Source: Rhodocyclaceae bacterium (GTDB taxonomy: Bacteria > Pseudomonadota > Gammaproteobacteria > Burkholderiales > Rhodocyclaceae). From it: a stretch of 64,000 nt of DNA. This document shows, one piece after another, positions 38,307 through 46,157 of this stretch. The notes under the pieces are model-generated. The model saw nothing but the letters and a program-made list of their open reading frames with translations, did no database searches and had not been told where the DNA came from. How positions within the stretch are numbered: the stretch's first letter is position 1; every line of letters begins with the position of its first letter. The DNA is taken from assembly GCA_023383815.1 (NCBI GenBank), contig JAHDYG010000003.1, positions 124,001 to 188,000 of the forward strand. The letters are read 5' to 3'. A program made the translations under genes and the position numbers.

Positions 38307-41279
38307 ATGAGCGATCCACGTGACACGACATCGCGCGTCGCCATCCGCGTTGCCTTGTCGTATGCCGCCTTCGCCGGACTCTGGATCCTGCTGTCCGACC
38401 GGGCAATCGGGCTGCTGTTCCGTAACGCCGAGGATCTCGTGCGGATCAGCATGCTCAAGGGCTGGCTGTTCGTCGCAATCACCACCCTGCTGCTCTACGT
38501 CTTGGTACGACGATTCATAGGCCAGCTCGACGCAGCACACCAGCTCGAACTCGAACGGGAACGCGAGCGCCAGCACGCATCCGCAATGCTGGCTGCCATC
38601 GTCGAGAATACGGATGACGCGATCTTCGTCAAGGATCCCGAGGGTCGCTACCTGATGTTCAACCCGGCCGCCTCACGGTTCGTCGGCAGATCTGCCGATG
38701 AAGTACTGGGCAAAGATGACCGGGCCCTCTTCCCATCCGATCAGGCAGAGATGCTGATGGCCATCGGTCGGCGCGTGATCGAGAACGATAGGCTGGAAAC
38801 CAACGAGGAAATCATCTGGACCGCAGAAGGTGAAAAGGTATTTCATGCCACCAAGGGCCCGTTGCGCGACGCCGCCGGAAGTCTGTTGGGCACCTTCGGC
38901 ATCTCCCGCGACATTACCGCGCGCAAACATGCCGAGGACGATCTCAGGCAGCGCTATGCCGAATTGGAGCATTTCAACCGCGCCGCAACCGAGCGCGAAC
39001 TACGCATGATCGAGCTCAAGCGCGAGCTGAACGCGATGGCTTCCGAGCTGGGCCGTCCAGCGCCCTACAACCTCTCCTTTGCGGAGGAACCAGACCGAGC
39101 CCGTGCGCAGCTGGACAAGGCGGAGACCATGCAGAGCTCCGCCGGACAAGGACTGGCAACAGAAGCCGAAGAACAGAAGAGGGGTCGCCTCGCCGCACTC
39201 AATCTCATGGATGATGCCCGGGCTGCACAGAGCCAGGCCGAAGCGACAGCAGATGCCCTGAGAAAGCTGTCGATGGCCGTCGAGCAAAGCTCGGAAAGCA
39301 TTGCCATCACCGACCTGGACGGACGCATCGAGTATGTCAATGAAGCCTTTCTGCGCCAGACCGGCTATGCACGCGAAGAAGTGATCGGCCAGAACCCGCG
39401 CATCCTGCATTCGGGCAAGACGCCGGGCGCGACCTACGAGTCGCTTTGGGAGACCCTGCGCTCCGGGCAGACCTGGAAAGGCGAGTTCATCAACCGGCGC
39501 AAGGACGGCAGCGATTACACCGAGTTCGCCATCATCAGCCCGATCCGTCAGCCAGACGGCCGGGTCAGCCATTTCGTAGCCGTCAAGGACGATGTCACCG
39601 AAAAAAAGCGGCTCGGTCAGGAACTCGATGCCCACCGGCACCATCTCGAACAACTGGTGGCAGAGCGAACCGCCGAACTGGAGCAGGCCCGCGCCCAGGC
39701 CGATACGGCCAATCTCGCCAAGTCTGCCTTTCTCGCCAACATGAGCCATGAAATCCGCACGCCGATGAACGCCATCATCGGCCTGACACATCTGATGCGC
39801 ACGGATGCCGTGTCACCCCTGACGATCGAGCGGCTCGACAAGGTCGACGCTGCGGCGAAGCACCTGTTGTCGGTGATCAACGACATCCTCGACCTGTCGA
39901 AGATCGAGACCGGAAAACTCGTTCTTGAGACACGGGATTTCTCGACCGCCGACCTGCTCGACGAGGTCGCCATGCTGGTCCGCGAAGAAGCCGGTGCCAA
40001 GGGGCTGGTCGTGACCACTGACATCGATGGAGTCCCGCTTTGGCTGTGCGGTGATGTGACGCGCCTGCGTCAGAGTCTGCTGAACTATGTCGGAAACGCG
40101 GTGAAGTTCACCCCTTCCGGCACGATCGCTGTGCGGTGCAAGCTGCTGAACGAAAGTGACGATCGTTTCCTCGTGCACTTCGAGGTGCAAGACACCGGGA
40201 TCGGTATCGCCACCGAGGTGCTGCCGCGACTCTTCCAGGCCTTCGAGCAGGCCGATGCTTCAACGACGCGCAGGTTTGGCGGCACCGGCCTCGGCCTCGC
40301 CATCACGCGCCACTTTGCACGCCTGATGGGCGGAGAGGCCGGCGCGCTCAGCGAGCCCGGGCGCGGCAGTACTTTCTGGTTTACCGCATGGCTGGAAAAG
40401 GGGCAGCCGGTCGCGCGAACCGCGACAGCCGCCGACTGCGCGAGCGAATTGCGCCACCACCATGCTGGCGCACGGTTGCTGCTGGCCGAGGACAATCCGG
40501 TCAACTGCGAGGTCGCACTTGAACTGCTTCACGCCGTGGGGCTTGTGGTGGATATCGCTGGTGATGGCCAAGAAGCACTCGACAAGGCGCACCGCAACGA
40601 TTACGCCCTGATTCTCATGGACGTGCAGATGCCCCACATGGACGGCCTGGACGCAACGCGTGCCATTCGTGCCCTACCCGGTTGCGGGTACGATGAACTG
40701 CCCATCCTTGCCATGACCGCGAACGCCTTCGACGAGGACCGAAGGTGCTGCATCACTGCAGGCATGAATGACTTTGTCACCAAGCCAGTCGATCCGGAAA
40801 CCCTCTACGCGACCCTGCTCAGGTGGTTGAGGGGGCGCGGCACGTCACACCCGCCACCGATCGACGCCGACCCGACTGCAAACCCTGCCACCGGATCGGA
40901 CAACGAGGCATTGCTCACGCGGCTCGCTGCGGAACCGGGCCTGGACGTCAACGCCGGCATCATGATGCTCAGCGGCAAGCGTGACCGTTACCTGACGCTG
41001 CTGCGTCAATTGGTGTCCAGTCGTCAAGGCGACGCCGCGCGCGTGCAGGAGTGTCTTCACGCCGGTGACAATAAAACGGCCAGGCGCATCGCCCATTCAC
41101 TGAAGGGCGGAGCCAGTCAGTTGGGTGCAACAGGGCTGGCGAATGCAGCCCGTGCACTGGAAGAACACCTGCGCAGCGGCGACGAGCTGACTTCCAAAGA
41201 CTTGCAGACACTGTGCGAAGCGGTCGATGCAACACTGAAACGGCTGGACGCGCTGTTGGGGTCGATGGATTCGAAATAG
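38307..41279 (+). CDS. Membrane PAS hybrid histidine kinase with receiver and HPt (HK5)
   Basis: The 990-residue kinase has two membrane helices close together (about 13-32 and 50-68) with almost no periplasmic loop, so sensing is probably cytoplasmic or membrane-based. A PAS domain (about 95-208), a long coiled region (about 208-320), a second PAS (about 322-435), dimerisation His481 (MSHEIRTPMN), ATPase (GGTGLGLAI), receiver Asp772 and HPt His930 (AHSLKGGAS) follow. It belongs to a different kinase subgroup (HEIRTPMN, not HELRTPLS) and lacks the post-HPt tail of HK1-HK4. The ATG at 38307 is preferred to a TTG two codons earlier; no strong ribosome-binding site is seen. It ends the array, 39 bp behind REC-X 2. 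Confidence 0.9.
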   Translation: MSDPRDTTSRVAIRVALSYAAFAGLWILLSDRAIGLLFRNAEDLVRISMLKGWLFVAITTLLLYVLVRRFIGQLDAAHQLELERERERQHASAMLAAIVENTDDAIFVKDPEGRYLMFNPAASRFVGRSADEVLGKDDRALFPSDQAEMLMAIGRRVIENDRLETNEEIIWTAEGEKVFHATKGPLRDAAGSLLGTFGISRDITARKHAEDDLRQRYAELEHFNRAATERELRMIELKRELNAMASELGRPAPYNLSFAEEPDRARAQLDKAETMQSSAGQGLATEAEEQKRGRLAALNLMDDARAAQSQAEATADALRKLSMAVEQSSESIAITDLDGRIEYVNEAFLRQTGYAREEVIGQNPRILHSGKTPGATYESLWETLRSGQTWKGEFINRRKDGSDYTEFAIISPIRQPDGRVSHFVAVKDDVTEKKRLGQELDAHRHHLEQLVAERTAELEQARAQADTANLAKSAFLANMSHEIRTPMNAIIGLTHLMRTDAVSPLTIERLDKVDAAAKHLLSVINDILDLSKIETGKLVLETRDFSTADLLDEVAMLVREEAGAKGLVVTTDIDGVPLWLCGDVTRLRQSLLNYVGNAVKFTPSGTIAVRCKLLNESDDRFLVHFEVQDTGIGIATEVLPRLFQAFEQADASTTRRFGGTGLGLAITRHFARLMGGEAGALSEPGRGSTFWFTAWLEKGQPVARTATAADCASELRHHHAGARLLLAEDNPVNCEVALELLHAVGLVVDIAGDGQEALDKAHRNDYALILMDVQMPHMDGLDATRAIRALPGCGYDELPILAMTANAFDEDRRCCITAGMNDFVTKPVDPETLYATLLRWLRGRGTSHPPPIDADPTANPATGSDNEALLTRLAAEPGLDVNAGIMMLSGKRDRYLTLLRQLVSSRQGDAARVQECLHAGDNKTARRIAHSLKGGASQLGATGLANAARALEEHLRSGDELTSKDLQTLCEAVDATLKRLDALLGSMDSK

Positions 41280-41363
41280 CATGTTCGTCGGTCGCGAACA
41301 AATCGTCGAACTGAAGCGGCGCATCATCAAACATGCGTTGCACAGCGGCGAGCTGTGACCTTC

Positions 41364-41462
41364 TCAGGCGACATCTGGATGCTCGGCAAGCAATTGCGTC
41401 AGCAAAGTGGAACCAGCGCGCTGCAGGCCGCAGGCGCCGACGAAACGAGCATTCGAGGGAGT
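41364..41462 (-). pseudogene. Possible sulfotransferase N-terminal remnant
   Basis: In the minus-strand frame ending at a TGA at 41364-41366, a short stretch reads FVGACGLQRAGSTLLTQLL. This resembles the 5'-phosphosulfate-binding loop of PAPS-dependent sulfotransferases (a G-x-x-R-S/A-GSTLL pattern after a beta strand). Nothing else of such an enzyme is visible and the frame stops about ten residues later. It lies just beyond the YoeB stop codon, in the accessory patch, and may be a relic left by a rearrangement. The likeness is short and could be chance. Confidence 0.3.
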
Positions 41463-41475
41463 CAGCCGCTCAACT

Positions 41476-41730
41476 TCAGTCGTAATGCCCACGCAACTGA
41501 GCAATGACGACTTCATCATCGATGACCTTGTAGACGATGCGGTGCTCGTCATCGATGCGGCGCGACCAGTAACCTGAAAAGTTGAACCTCAGCGGCTCGG
41601 GCTTGCCGATGCCCTCGAACGGATCGCGCTGGATATCGCGTATCAGCGCATTGATCCGCCGCAGCATGGCCTTGTCGGTCTGCTGCCAGTAGAGGTAATC
41701 GTCCCAGGCCGCATCCTCGAACGTGATCAT
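41476..41730 (-). CDS. yoeB: YoeB-family ribosome-dependent mRNA endonuclease toxin
   Basis: YoeB toxins bind the ribosome and cut mRNA at the A site. The 84-residue protein has the family pattern: ITFEDAAWDDYLYWQ at the N-terminus, KMLRRIN-type helix, GIGKPEPLRF, SGYWSRRIDDEHRIVYK and the C-terminal QLRGHYD with the catalytic His-Tyr pair. The ATG at 41730 overlaps the antitoxin stop by four bases; a longer frame to 41916 is inside the antitoxin gene. Toxin and antitoxin are cotranscribed with the antitoxin first, the usual order. Confidence 0.95.
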   Translation of the reverse strand: MITFEDAAWDDYLYWQQTDKAMLRRINALIRDIQRDPFEGIGKPEPLRFNFSGYWSRRIDDEHRIVYKVIDDEVVIAQLRGHYD

Positions 41731-41984
41731 TCGTCGATCAACTGGTGGCGTCGCAAGTTGCGGCGCGCCTCGATGTTCTCGATGGATTTCATCAGCCGCA
41801 TCGCGTTCTTCGGATGGCGCAGCAGATGGGCGGTTTCCATCAGCGACTCGTACTCGCGCAGCGACATCAGCACCCCAGCCTCGGCCTTCTGGCGGGTGAT
41901 GATCGTCACATCGCAATCGTTGGCAACGCGATCCAGCTCCGAGGCAAGGTTGTTGCGGGCTTCGGTGTAGGTAATGGCGCGCAT
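41727..41984 (-). CDS. yefM: YefM-family antitoxin
   Basis: YefM neutralises YoeB and represses its own operon as a Phd-fold DNA-binding protein. The 85-residue product starts RAITYTEARNNLASELDRV and has the EAGVLMSLREYESLMET segment of the family, with a disordered, basic C-terminus that should wrap the toxin. A strong AGGAGGG site precedes the ATG at 41984. Just upstream lies a TGTACA palindrome, the core of known YefM operators. Confidence 0.95.
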   Translation of the reverse strand: MRAITYTEARNNLASELDRVANDCDVTIITRQKAEAGVLMSLREYESLMETAHLLRHPKNAMRLMKSIENIEARRNLRRHQLIDE

Positions 41985-41994
41985 GGCACCCTCC

Positions 41995-42012
41995 TGTACA
42001 GAATGTTTGACA
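41995..42012. promoter_or_regulatory. Candidate YefM-YoeB operator
   Basis: A perfect TGTACA palindrome (41995-42000) lies directly before the yefM ribosome-binding site. A second, imperfect copy (TTGACA at 42007-42012, which is TGTCAA on the other strand) is centred 12 bp away. In E. coli the YefM operator has TGTACA cores in a long and a short palindrome. A CATAAT box on the minus strand (42019-42024) could be the -10 element. Binding by this YefM is inference. Confidence 0.5.
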
Positions 42013-42028
42013 GGTCTGATTATGCCAC

Positions 42029-42067
42029 GCGCCGCCCTACTCCGCCGCCCTACTCCGCCGCCCTACA
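42029..42067. repeat. Three tandem copies of a 13-bp unit
   Basis: The unit CCGCCGCCCTACT occurs three times in direct succession, the first copy with one mismatch at its start and the last with one at its end. It lies between the yefM promoter region and the 15-bp inverted repeat. A 13-bp period would not keep a reading frame. No function is evident; slippage is a likely origin. Confidence 0.8.
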
Positions 42068-42135
42068 CCGTCCGCTCCGAAATCACCACCACCGTGCCAG
42101 ATGGGAGCGTCTCAGAAAACGAATCGCAAAGTACG

Positions 42136-42170
42136 GTAAGTATCCCCCGGCAGAACCGGGGGATACTTAC
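42136..42170. repeat. Perfect 15-bp inverted repeat with 5-nt loop
   Basis: The arm GTAAGTATCCCCCGG (42136-42150) is followed by CAGAA and its exact complement (42156-42170). It starts 6 bp beyond the vapC stop. There is no T-run on either side, so it is not a standard intrinsic terminator. It could be a repetitive extragenic palindrome, a 3'-end stabiliser, or joined ends of a vanished insertion sequence; the GTAAG terminus recalls IS66-type ends, but the flanks show no target duplication. Confidence 0.85.
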
Positions 42171-42175
42171 CTCCG

Positions 42176-42574
42176 TCATGGCCAGTTTTCCACCGTCAAG
42201 CCCGGCACCTTGCGAAACTCACGCAGGTTGGCCGTGACCAGCACGCAGTCGTGCGCCAGGGCTTGCGCGGCGATCAGCATGTCGTTGGGCCCGATGGGCG
42301 TGCCGGCCTCTTCGAGTTCGACACGCAAACGAGCGTAGGCGGTGTCCGTCGGGGCGTCCAAGGGCAGGATTTCCATGGCATCCAGCAAGGCATCGACCTG
42401 CGCCGTCAGCCTCGGCGAAGCCTTTTTTGCCGCGCCGTAACGCAATTCGCAGGCCACGATGATCGAGGTGCACACTGCCTCCTCGCCCACGTCGGCAATC
42501 TTGTGGGTGATTTCACCTTGAGGATGCCGCACCAGTTCGGAAAGGACATTGGTGTCGAGCAGGTAGCGCGTCAT
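42176..42574 (-). CDS. vapC: VapC-family PIN-domain ribonuclease toxin
   Basis: The 132-residue PIN protein should be a Mg-dependent endoribonuclease. It shows the N-terminal LLDTNVLSEL with the first acidic ligand, ACELRYG with a conserved Glu, and the C-terminal IGPNDMLIAAQAL with further Asp ligands, then LVTANLREF. This is the FitB-like subgroup. The ATG overlaps the antitoxin stop by four bases (ATGA), fixing the start. The partner antitoxin is the AbrB-type VapB immediately upstream. Confidence 0.93.
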   Translation of the reverse strand: MTRYLLDTNVLSELVRHPQGEITHKIADVGEEAVCTSIIVACELRYGAAKKASPRLTAQVDALLDAMEILPLDAPTDTAYARLRVELEEAGTPIGPNDMLIAAQALAHDCVLVTANLREFRKVPGLTVENWP

Positions 42575-42810
42575 AGTTCGATCGCGTCAGGCGGCAGCAA
42601 CCCGGCGTCGACATCCGGAAACGTCTCTTCGACGGCCGAAAAGCCAGCTAGCACGGCAAGCAGGCGCTTCTTCGGCAGCGGCTCGATGACAAGGCGCCCC
42701 TCTTCGCGCCGGAGGATTGCCTCATCAGCATCCAGCTCGAATTCGCGCGGGATGCGCAGCGCCTGGTTGCGCCCATTGCGAAACAGACGGACATGGCGTT
42801 CAGTCAACAT
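42571..42810 (-). CDS. vapB: VapB-family AbrB/SpoVT-type antitoxin
   Basis: The 79-residue protein is of the VagC/VapB type: MLTERHVRLFRNGRNQALRIP is the swapped-hairpin DNA-binding domain, followed by FELDADEAILRREEGRLVIEP and a C-terminal toxin-binding tail. The ATG at 42810 is supported by an AGGAG site six bases upstream and by homology; an open frame to 42945 is upstream sequence. It heads the vapBC operon. Confidence 0.9.
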   Translation of the reverse strand: MLTERHVRLFRNGRNQALRIPREFELDADEAILRREEGRLVIEPLPKKRLLAVLAGFSAVEETFPDVDAGLLPPDAIEL

Positions 42811-42838
42811 GTTGGCTCCTGAATAGAACATATGCAGA

Positions 42839-42867
42839 AGCCTATGCCGCAAAGAGGTGAGGGTCAA
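42839..42867 (-). promoter_or_regulatory. Candidate vapBC promoter
   Basis: On the minus strand TTGACC (42862-42867) and TAGGCT (42839-42844) are separated by 17 bp, about 30 bp before the vapB start. The -35 box is good and the -10 box only fair. A CATATG palindrome between promoter and start could be part of the autoregulatory site. Confidence 0.4.
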
Positions 42868-42988
42868 CACGACGAAGCCGATCCATCGGAATTCGATCGA
42901 TTTGATGCGCATGGCGCTGCCGGTGGATCGTTGCTCAACAGACACCGGATGGACCCCGAGCGAGCACCACGTGAAGCACGCTTCGACG

Positions 42989-43414
42989 CTACCGGATCGC
43001 GTCCCACGGATTCAGAAGGGCCACTCCCGTGGGTTGAAAGTCGTCCACGTTACGCGTGACCACCGTCATGCCATGCACGAGAGCAGTGGCAGCGATGAGC
43101 GCATCACGCTCGCTACACCTGTCAGAGATGTGCAGCCGGGCGCAGCGTCTCGCCACGGCAGTATCGACCGCCAGAGTTCGTTCGGAAAACTCCGGCAATA
43201 CGTGCTGCTCCAGCCACGTTCGCAGCACGGCGCCTTGTGTCGCATCCTTTCGCTCCATCGCCAACACGCCAAGCTCCAGTTCCAGGATGACGATGGCGGA
43301 TACGAAGAGGTTGCCCGCATCAACGCCTTCAGCCCAGGTCGAGACGTTGGGATCAGCCTTTCTGGCCCGCACCTTGCGCAACTCCGACACGACGTTGGTA
43401 TCCAGTACGTACAT
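42989..43414 (-). CDS. VapC-type PIN-domain toxin (second)
   Basis: The 141-residue PIN protein has YVLDTNVVSELRK at the N-terminus, AIVILELELGV with the conserved Glu, RDALIAATAL with Asp ligands, and VVTRNVDDFQPTGV near the end, so the acidic nuclease centre is complete. It is not close to the VapC 400 bp away. Its start codon overlaps the antitoxin stop by one base (TGATG). The antitoxin is of the Phd/YefM type, not VapB, a pairing known for FitB-like PIN toxins. Confidence 0.92.
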   Translation of the reverse strand: MYVLDTNVVSELRKVRARKADPNVSTWAEGVDAGNLFVSAIVILELELGVLAMERKDATQGAVLRTWLEQHVLPEFSERTLAVDTAVARRCARLHISDRCSERDALIAATALVHGMTVVTRNVDDFQPTGVALLNPWDAIR

Positions 43415-43668
43415 CAGGACAGATCCGCCGCCTGGGTTCCGATCTTCACGCGCGGAGGCTCGAACTCGATTTCCGCAACCCCCGGCATGGCCAGAGAATC
43501 CGCAATGTTGCGTCGCTCCTTCGTCAGTCGCCGGTATTCCTCGATGCTCAGCAGCACGTGTGCAGGCTTGCCGCGATCCGTGATGAAGACCGGGCCACTC
43601 TGGGCAGCCTTCTTTGCGCGAGTCACGTCCTGGTTCAGCTCACGGCTCGTGAATGTTGTGATAGGCAT
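43414..43668 (-). CDS. Phd/YefM-type antitoxin of second PIN toxin
   Basis: The 84-residue protein starts ITTFTSRELNQDVTRAKKAA and continues GPVFITDRGKPAHVLLSIEEYRR, the Phd/YefM DNA-binding fold, with a divergent C-terminal tail that should bind the PIN toxin. Upstream, an AGTAG/CTACT inverted repeat (43695-43712, 8-bp spacer) overlaps the likely promoter and may be its operator. Confidence 0.9.
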   Translation of the reverse strand: MPITTFTSRELNQDVTRAKKAAQSGPVFITDRGKPAHVLLSIEEYRRLTKERRNIADSLAMPGVAEIEFEPPRVKIGTQAADLS

Positions 43669-43694
43669 GGCGAAACCCCTACCGAAACGCTAAC

Positions 43695-43712
43695 AGTAGG
43701 CACGTTACTACT
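43695..43712. promoter_or_regulatory. Candidate operator of Phd-VapC module
   Basis: Five-base arms AGTAG and CTACT flank an 8-bp spacer, 27 bp upstream of the antitoxin ATG. On the minus strand TTGCTA (43714-43719 region) and TACTGT are spaced like weak promoter boxes across it. Autoregulation is the rule for such modules; this particular site is inference. Confidence 0.3.
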
Positions 43713-43757
43713 TTTAGCAATGGTGACACAAGACCTTGCGCGCAACGCGCTACTGCA

Positions 43758-44843
43758 TCAGCGCCGGCCGTACTGCACGATGGCAGACGGAATCTGGTCG
43801 AGCCCCATCACCTCGTCGGCAGCGCCGAGCTTGATCGCCTCCTTGGGCATGCCGAAGACGACGCAGCTTGCCTCGTCCTGCGCGATGGTGCGCGCGCCCG
43901 CGTCGTGCATCTCCTTCATGCCGCGCGCGCCATCGTCGCCCATGCCGGTCATGAGGATGCCGAGCGCGTTGGCACCCGCGAACTTCGCCACCGAGCGGAA
44001 CAGGACGTCCACCGAGGGTTTGTGCCGGTTGATGAGCGGACCGTCGGCGACATCGACGACGTACTGCGCACCGCTGCGCTTGAGCATCATGTGGCGCCCG
44101 CCGGGGGCGATCAGCGCCCGGCCGGGCACCACGCGATCGCCATTGCGGGCTTCGCGGACCTCGAGCTGGCACAGGCCGTTGAGGCGCTCGGCGAACATCG
44201 CCGTAAACTTTTCCGGCATGTGCTGGACGATCACGATGCCCAGGCAGGTCGCGGGCAGGCGCGTGAGCACTGCTTCGAGCGCCTGCGTGCCACCGGTCGA
44301 GGTGCCGATCGCGATCACCTTGTCGGTGGTGCTCACCAGCGCCTTGTTCGTTGCGGGACCCAGCATCGCATCGGCGCTGAGCTTCGGACTCGGCGGAGCG
44401 ACTGCGACTGCGCACGCCCCAGCGCGCAGTGCGCGCAGGTTCGCCCGCGCCGCGCTGCGCACCGCCCGCACGATGTCGTTCGAGGCGTCCTCCAGGAAGT
44501 TCTTGAGGCCGATCTTCGGCTTCGTGATGATCGCCACGGCACCGGCCGAAAGCGCTTCGAGCGTCGCCTGAGCCCCCTGCTCGGCGAGCGAGGAACACAC
44601 GACGGTCGGGGTCGGGCGCTCGGCCATGACCTTCTTGAGAAAGGTGATGCCGTCCATGCGCGGCATCTCGATATCGATCACCAGTACATCCGGCCAGTTG
44701 GCCTTCATCTTCGTGAGCGCGAACACCGGATCCTGCGCCGTGGCGATCACCTCGATGCCGGAATCGGCTGCCAGCGCCTGCGAGATGACCTGGCGCACCA
44801 GCGCCGAGTCATCGACGATCATCACCTTGATCTTTTCAGCCAT
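43758..44843 (-). CDS. cheB: Chemotaxis response regulator protein-glutamate methylesterase
   Basis: CheB removes methyl groups from (and deamidates) chemoreceptors when phosphorylated by CheA. The 361-residue protein has a receiver (Asp57 in [11 protein letters not shown]), a linker, and the esterase domain with Ser182 ([10 protein letters not shown]), His208 (VQHMPEKF) and Asp304 (MTGMGDDGA), a complete catalytic triad. It is the last gene of the chemotaxis operon and overlaps the preceding cheD by eight bases. Confidence 0.96.
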   Translation of the reverse strand: MAEKIKVMIVDDSALVRQVISQALAADSGIEVIATAQDPVFALTKMKANWPDVLVIDIEMPRMDGITFLKKVMAERPTPTVVCSSLAEQGAQATLEALSAGAVAIITKPKIGLKNFLEDASNDIVRAVRSAARANLRALRAGACAVAVAPPSPKLSADAMLGPATNKALVSTTDKVIAIGTSTGGTQALEAVLTRLPATCLGIVIVQHMPEKFTAMFAERLNGLCQLEVREARNGDRVVPGRALIAPGGRHMMLKRSGAQYVVDVADGPLINRHKPSVDVLFRSVAKFAGANALGILMTGMGDDGARGMKEMHDAGARTIAQDEASCVVFGMPKEAIKLGAADEVMGLDQIPSAIVQYGRR

Positions 44844-45348
44844 TGAAGCTCCTGACCTGGGCCCCGCTCCCCTCCGGAAAGGACAGCCAGACGTGCCCGG
44901 ACCACAGTTCGAAATTCAGTTTCCGCCGCCCGCTGCCACCGACGTGCTCGGCGACCAGCGCGATGTGACGGGACGCAAGCAGCTCGCGTCCATATTCGAT
45001 GTTGCGCAGCCCGATGTCCATGCGCCCGCTGCTCCCGCCGACGAACATGTTGCCGCCGCCGAAGAGCTTGGCCTGATACTCGCCTGGCCGCGTTCCGGCC
45101 TTTTCAACCTGATGCAGGAACATCTCGAAGGCTTCGTTCGCGTAGCGCCCGTCGAGCTTGTGCGGCCCCGCCCGCCGGCGCTCGGTCAGCATGTAGTGGC
45201 ACATGCCCCCGATCCGCCGGCGCGGGTGCCACAGCGTGATCGAGACACAGGAGCCGAGCAGCGTCGCGATACGGGTCCGCCCTCCGGAAAAGTGGAAATC
45301 CCCGGGGTTGAGCACCACCTCGTGGATCGGTTCGGCAGTCTGGTTCAC
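44836..45348 (-). CDS. cheD: Chemoreceptor glutamine deamidase CheD (copy 1)
   Basis: CheD deamidates receptor glutamines to methyl-accepting glutamates and in some bacteria aids CheY dephosphorylation through CheC. The 170-residue protein has the catalytic Cys34 in [11 protein letters not shown] and His51 in GGMCHYML, with the later FGGGNMF segment. It starts at a GTG whose GTGA overlaps the cheR stop. A second, distinct cheD lies on the other side of cheR. Confidence 0.94.
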   Translation of the reverse strand: MNQTAEPIHEVVLNPGDFHFSGGRTRIATLLGSCVSITLWHPRRRIGGMCHYMLTERRRAGPHKLDGRYANEAFEMFLHQVEKAGTRPGEYQAKLFGGGNMFVGGSSGRMDIGLRNIEYGRELLASRHIALVAEHVGGSGRRKLNFELWSGHVWLSFPEGSGAQVRSFNG

Positions 45349-46157
45349 GGTTTGCGGTAGATGGTCGGCCTGACGCTTTCGAGCGGTCCGGTCGCCAGTC
45401 CGTTCAGTGTCTCCGAGTGCCCGATGAAGAGATACCCGCCGCGCCTGAGCCGCGGCAGCAGGTTGTTGACGACACGGGCCTTGGTCTCCGGATCGAAGTA
45501 GATCATCACGTTGCGCAGGAAGATCACCTCGAAATCACCGATCGCAGGGTCCACCGGCTGCGTCAGGTTGATCTGGTAGAAGCGCGTGCGCTTGCGCAGT
45601 TCGGGGGCGATGAGAAAGGTGCCGGCGTGCGAGCGCACGCCCTTCAGGCAGTACTTCTTCATGAACGCGGGCGGAATGCCCTCGGTTCGCGCGAGTGAAT
45701 AGTGGCCGGTCGCCGCCTTGTCGAGCACCTGGGTGCTGATGTCCGAACCGACCACCTCCCACGGCCCCTGGCCGAGGCGGTCGGCCAGCACCATCGCGAG
45801 CGTATAGACTTCCTCGCCACTCGAGCTGGCCGCGCTCCAGACGCGAAAATTGCCCGCTGCCCCACGCTTGCCGAGGATCTCGTCGCGCAGGAACTCGAAA
45901 TGCTTCGGTTCGCGGAAGAAATAGGTCTCGTTGGTCGTCAGCAGATCGACCATGGTCTGCAGTTCTTCCGGGTGTTCTCCACTCGCGAGCATCCGGTAGT
46001 ACTGGGTGTAGGTGCTGAAGCCGTAGACCTTCAGCCGGCGCCCGAGGCGGCCGACGAGCAGGACCTTCTTGACCTCGCTCAGGCTGATGCCGGCGATCTT
46101 GTAGATCAGGCGCTGGAAGAGCGCGAACTCCTGGTCGGTAATGCTGGCTTCGATCAT
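45345..46157 (-). CDS. cheR: Chemotaxis protein methyltransferase CheR
   Basis: CheR methylates receptor glutamates with S-adenosylmethionine. The 270-residue protein has the N-terminal helical domain (FALFQRLIYKIAGISL, VGRLGRRL), the receptor loop region (TTNETYFFREPKHFEFL) and the SAM-binding core (VWSAASSSGEEVYTLAM, SDIS, IFLRNVMIYF), ending with GHSETL. The ATG at 46157 overlaps the upstream cheD stop (TGATG). A longer open frame to 46631 lies in cheD and is not used. Confidence 0.95.
   Translation of the reverse strand: MIEASITDQEFALFQRLIYKIAGISLSEVKKVLLVGRLGRRLKVYGFSTYTQYYRMLASGEHPEELQTMVDLLTTNETYFFREPKHFEFLRDEILGKRGAAGNFRVWSAASSSGEEVYTLAMVLADRLGQGPWEVVGSDISTQVLDKAATGHYSLARTEGIPPAFMKKYCLKGVRSHAGTFLIAPELRKRTRFYQINLTQPVDPAIGDFEVIFLRNVMIYFDPETKARVVNNLLPRLRRGGYLFIGHSETLNGLATGPLESVRPTIYRKP

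Noticed and set aside
41281-41358. 25-codon plus-strand ORF right after HK5 (starts MFVGREQIVEL)
   Set aside because: Too short, no ribosome-binding site and no family; FVGRE recalls some NTPase starts but nothing follows.
42029-42170. CRISPR-like array near the vapBC genes
   Set aside because: The tandem units are contiguous without spacers and the inverted repeat occurs once; no cas genes are present.
43738-43750. GCGCG-CAA-CGCGC hairpin after cheB as terminator
   Set aside because: Stem of five bases and no T-run; not convincing.
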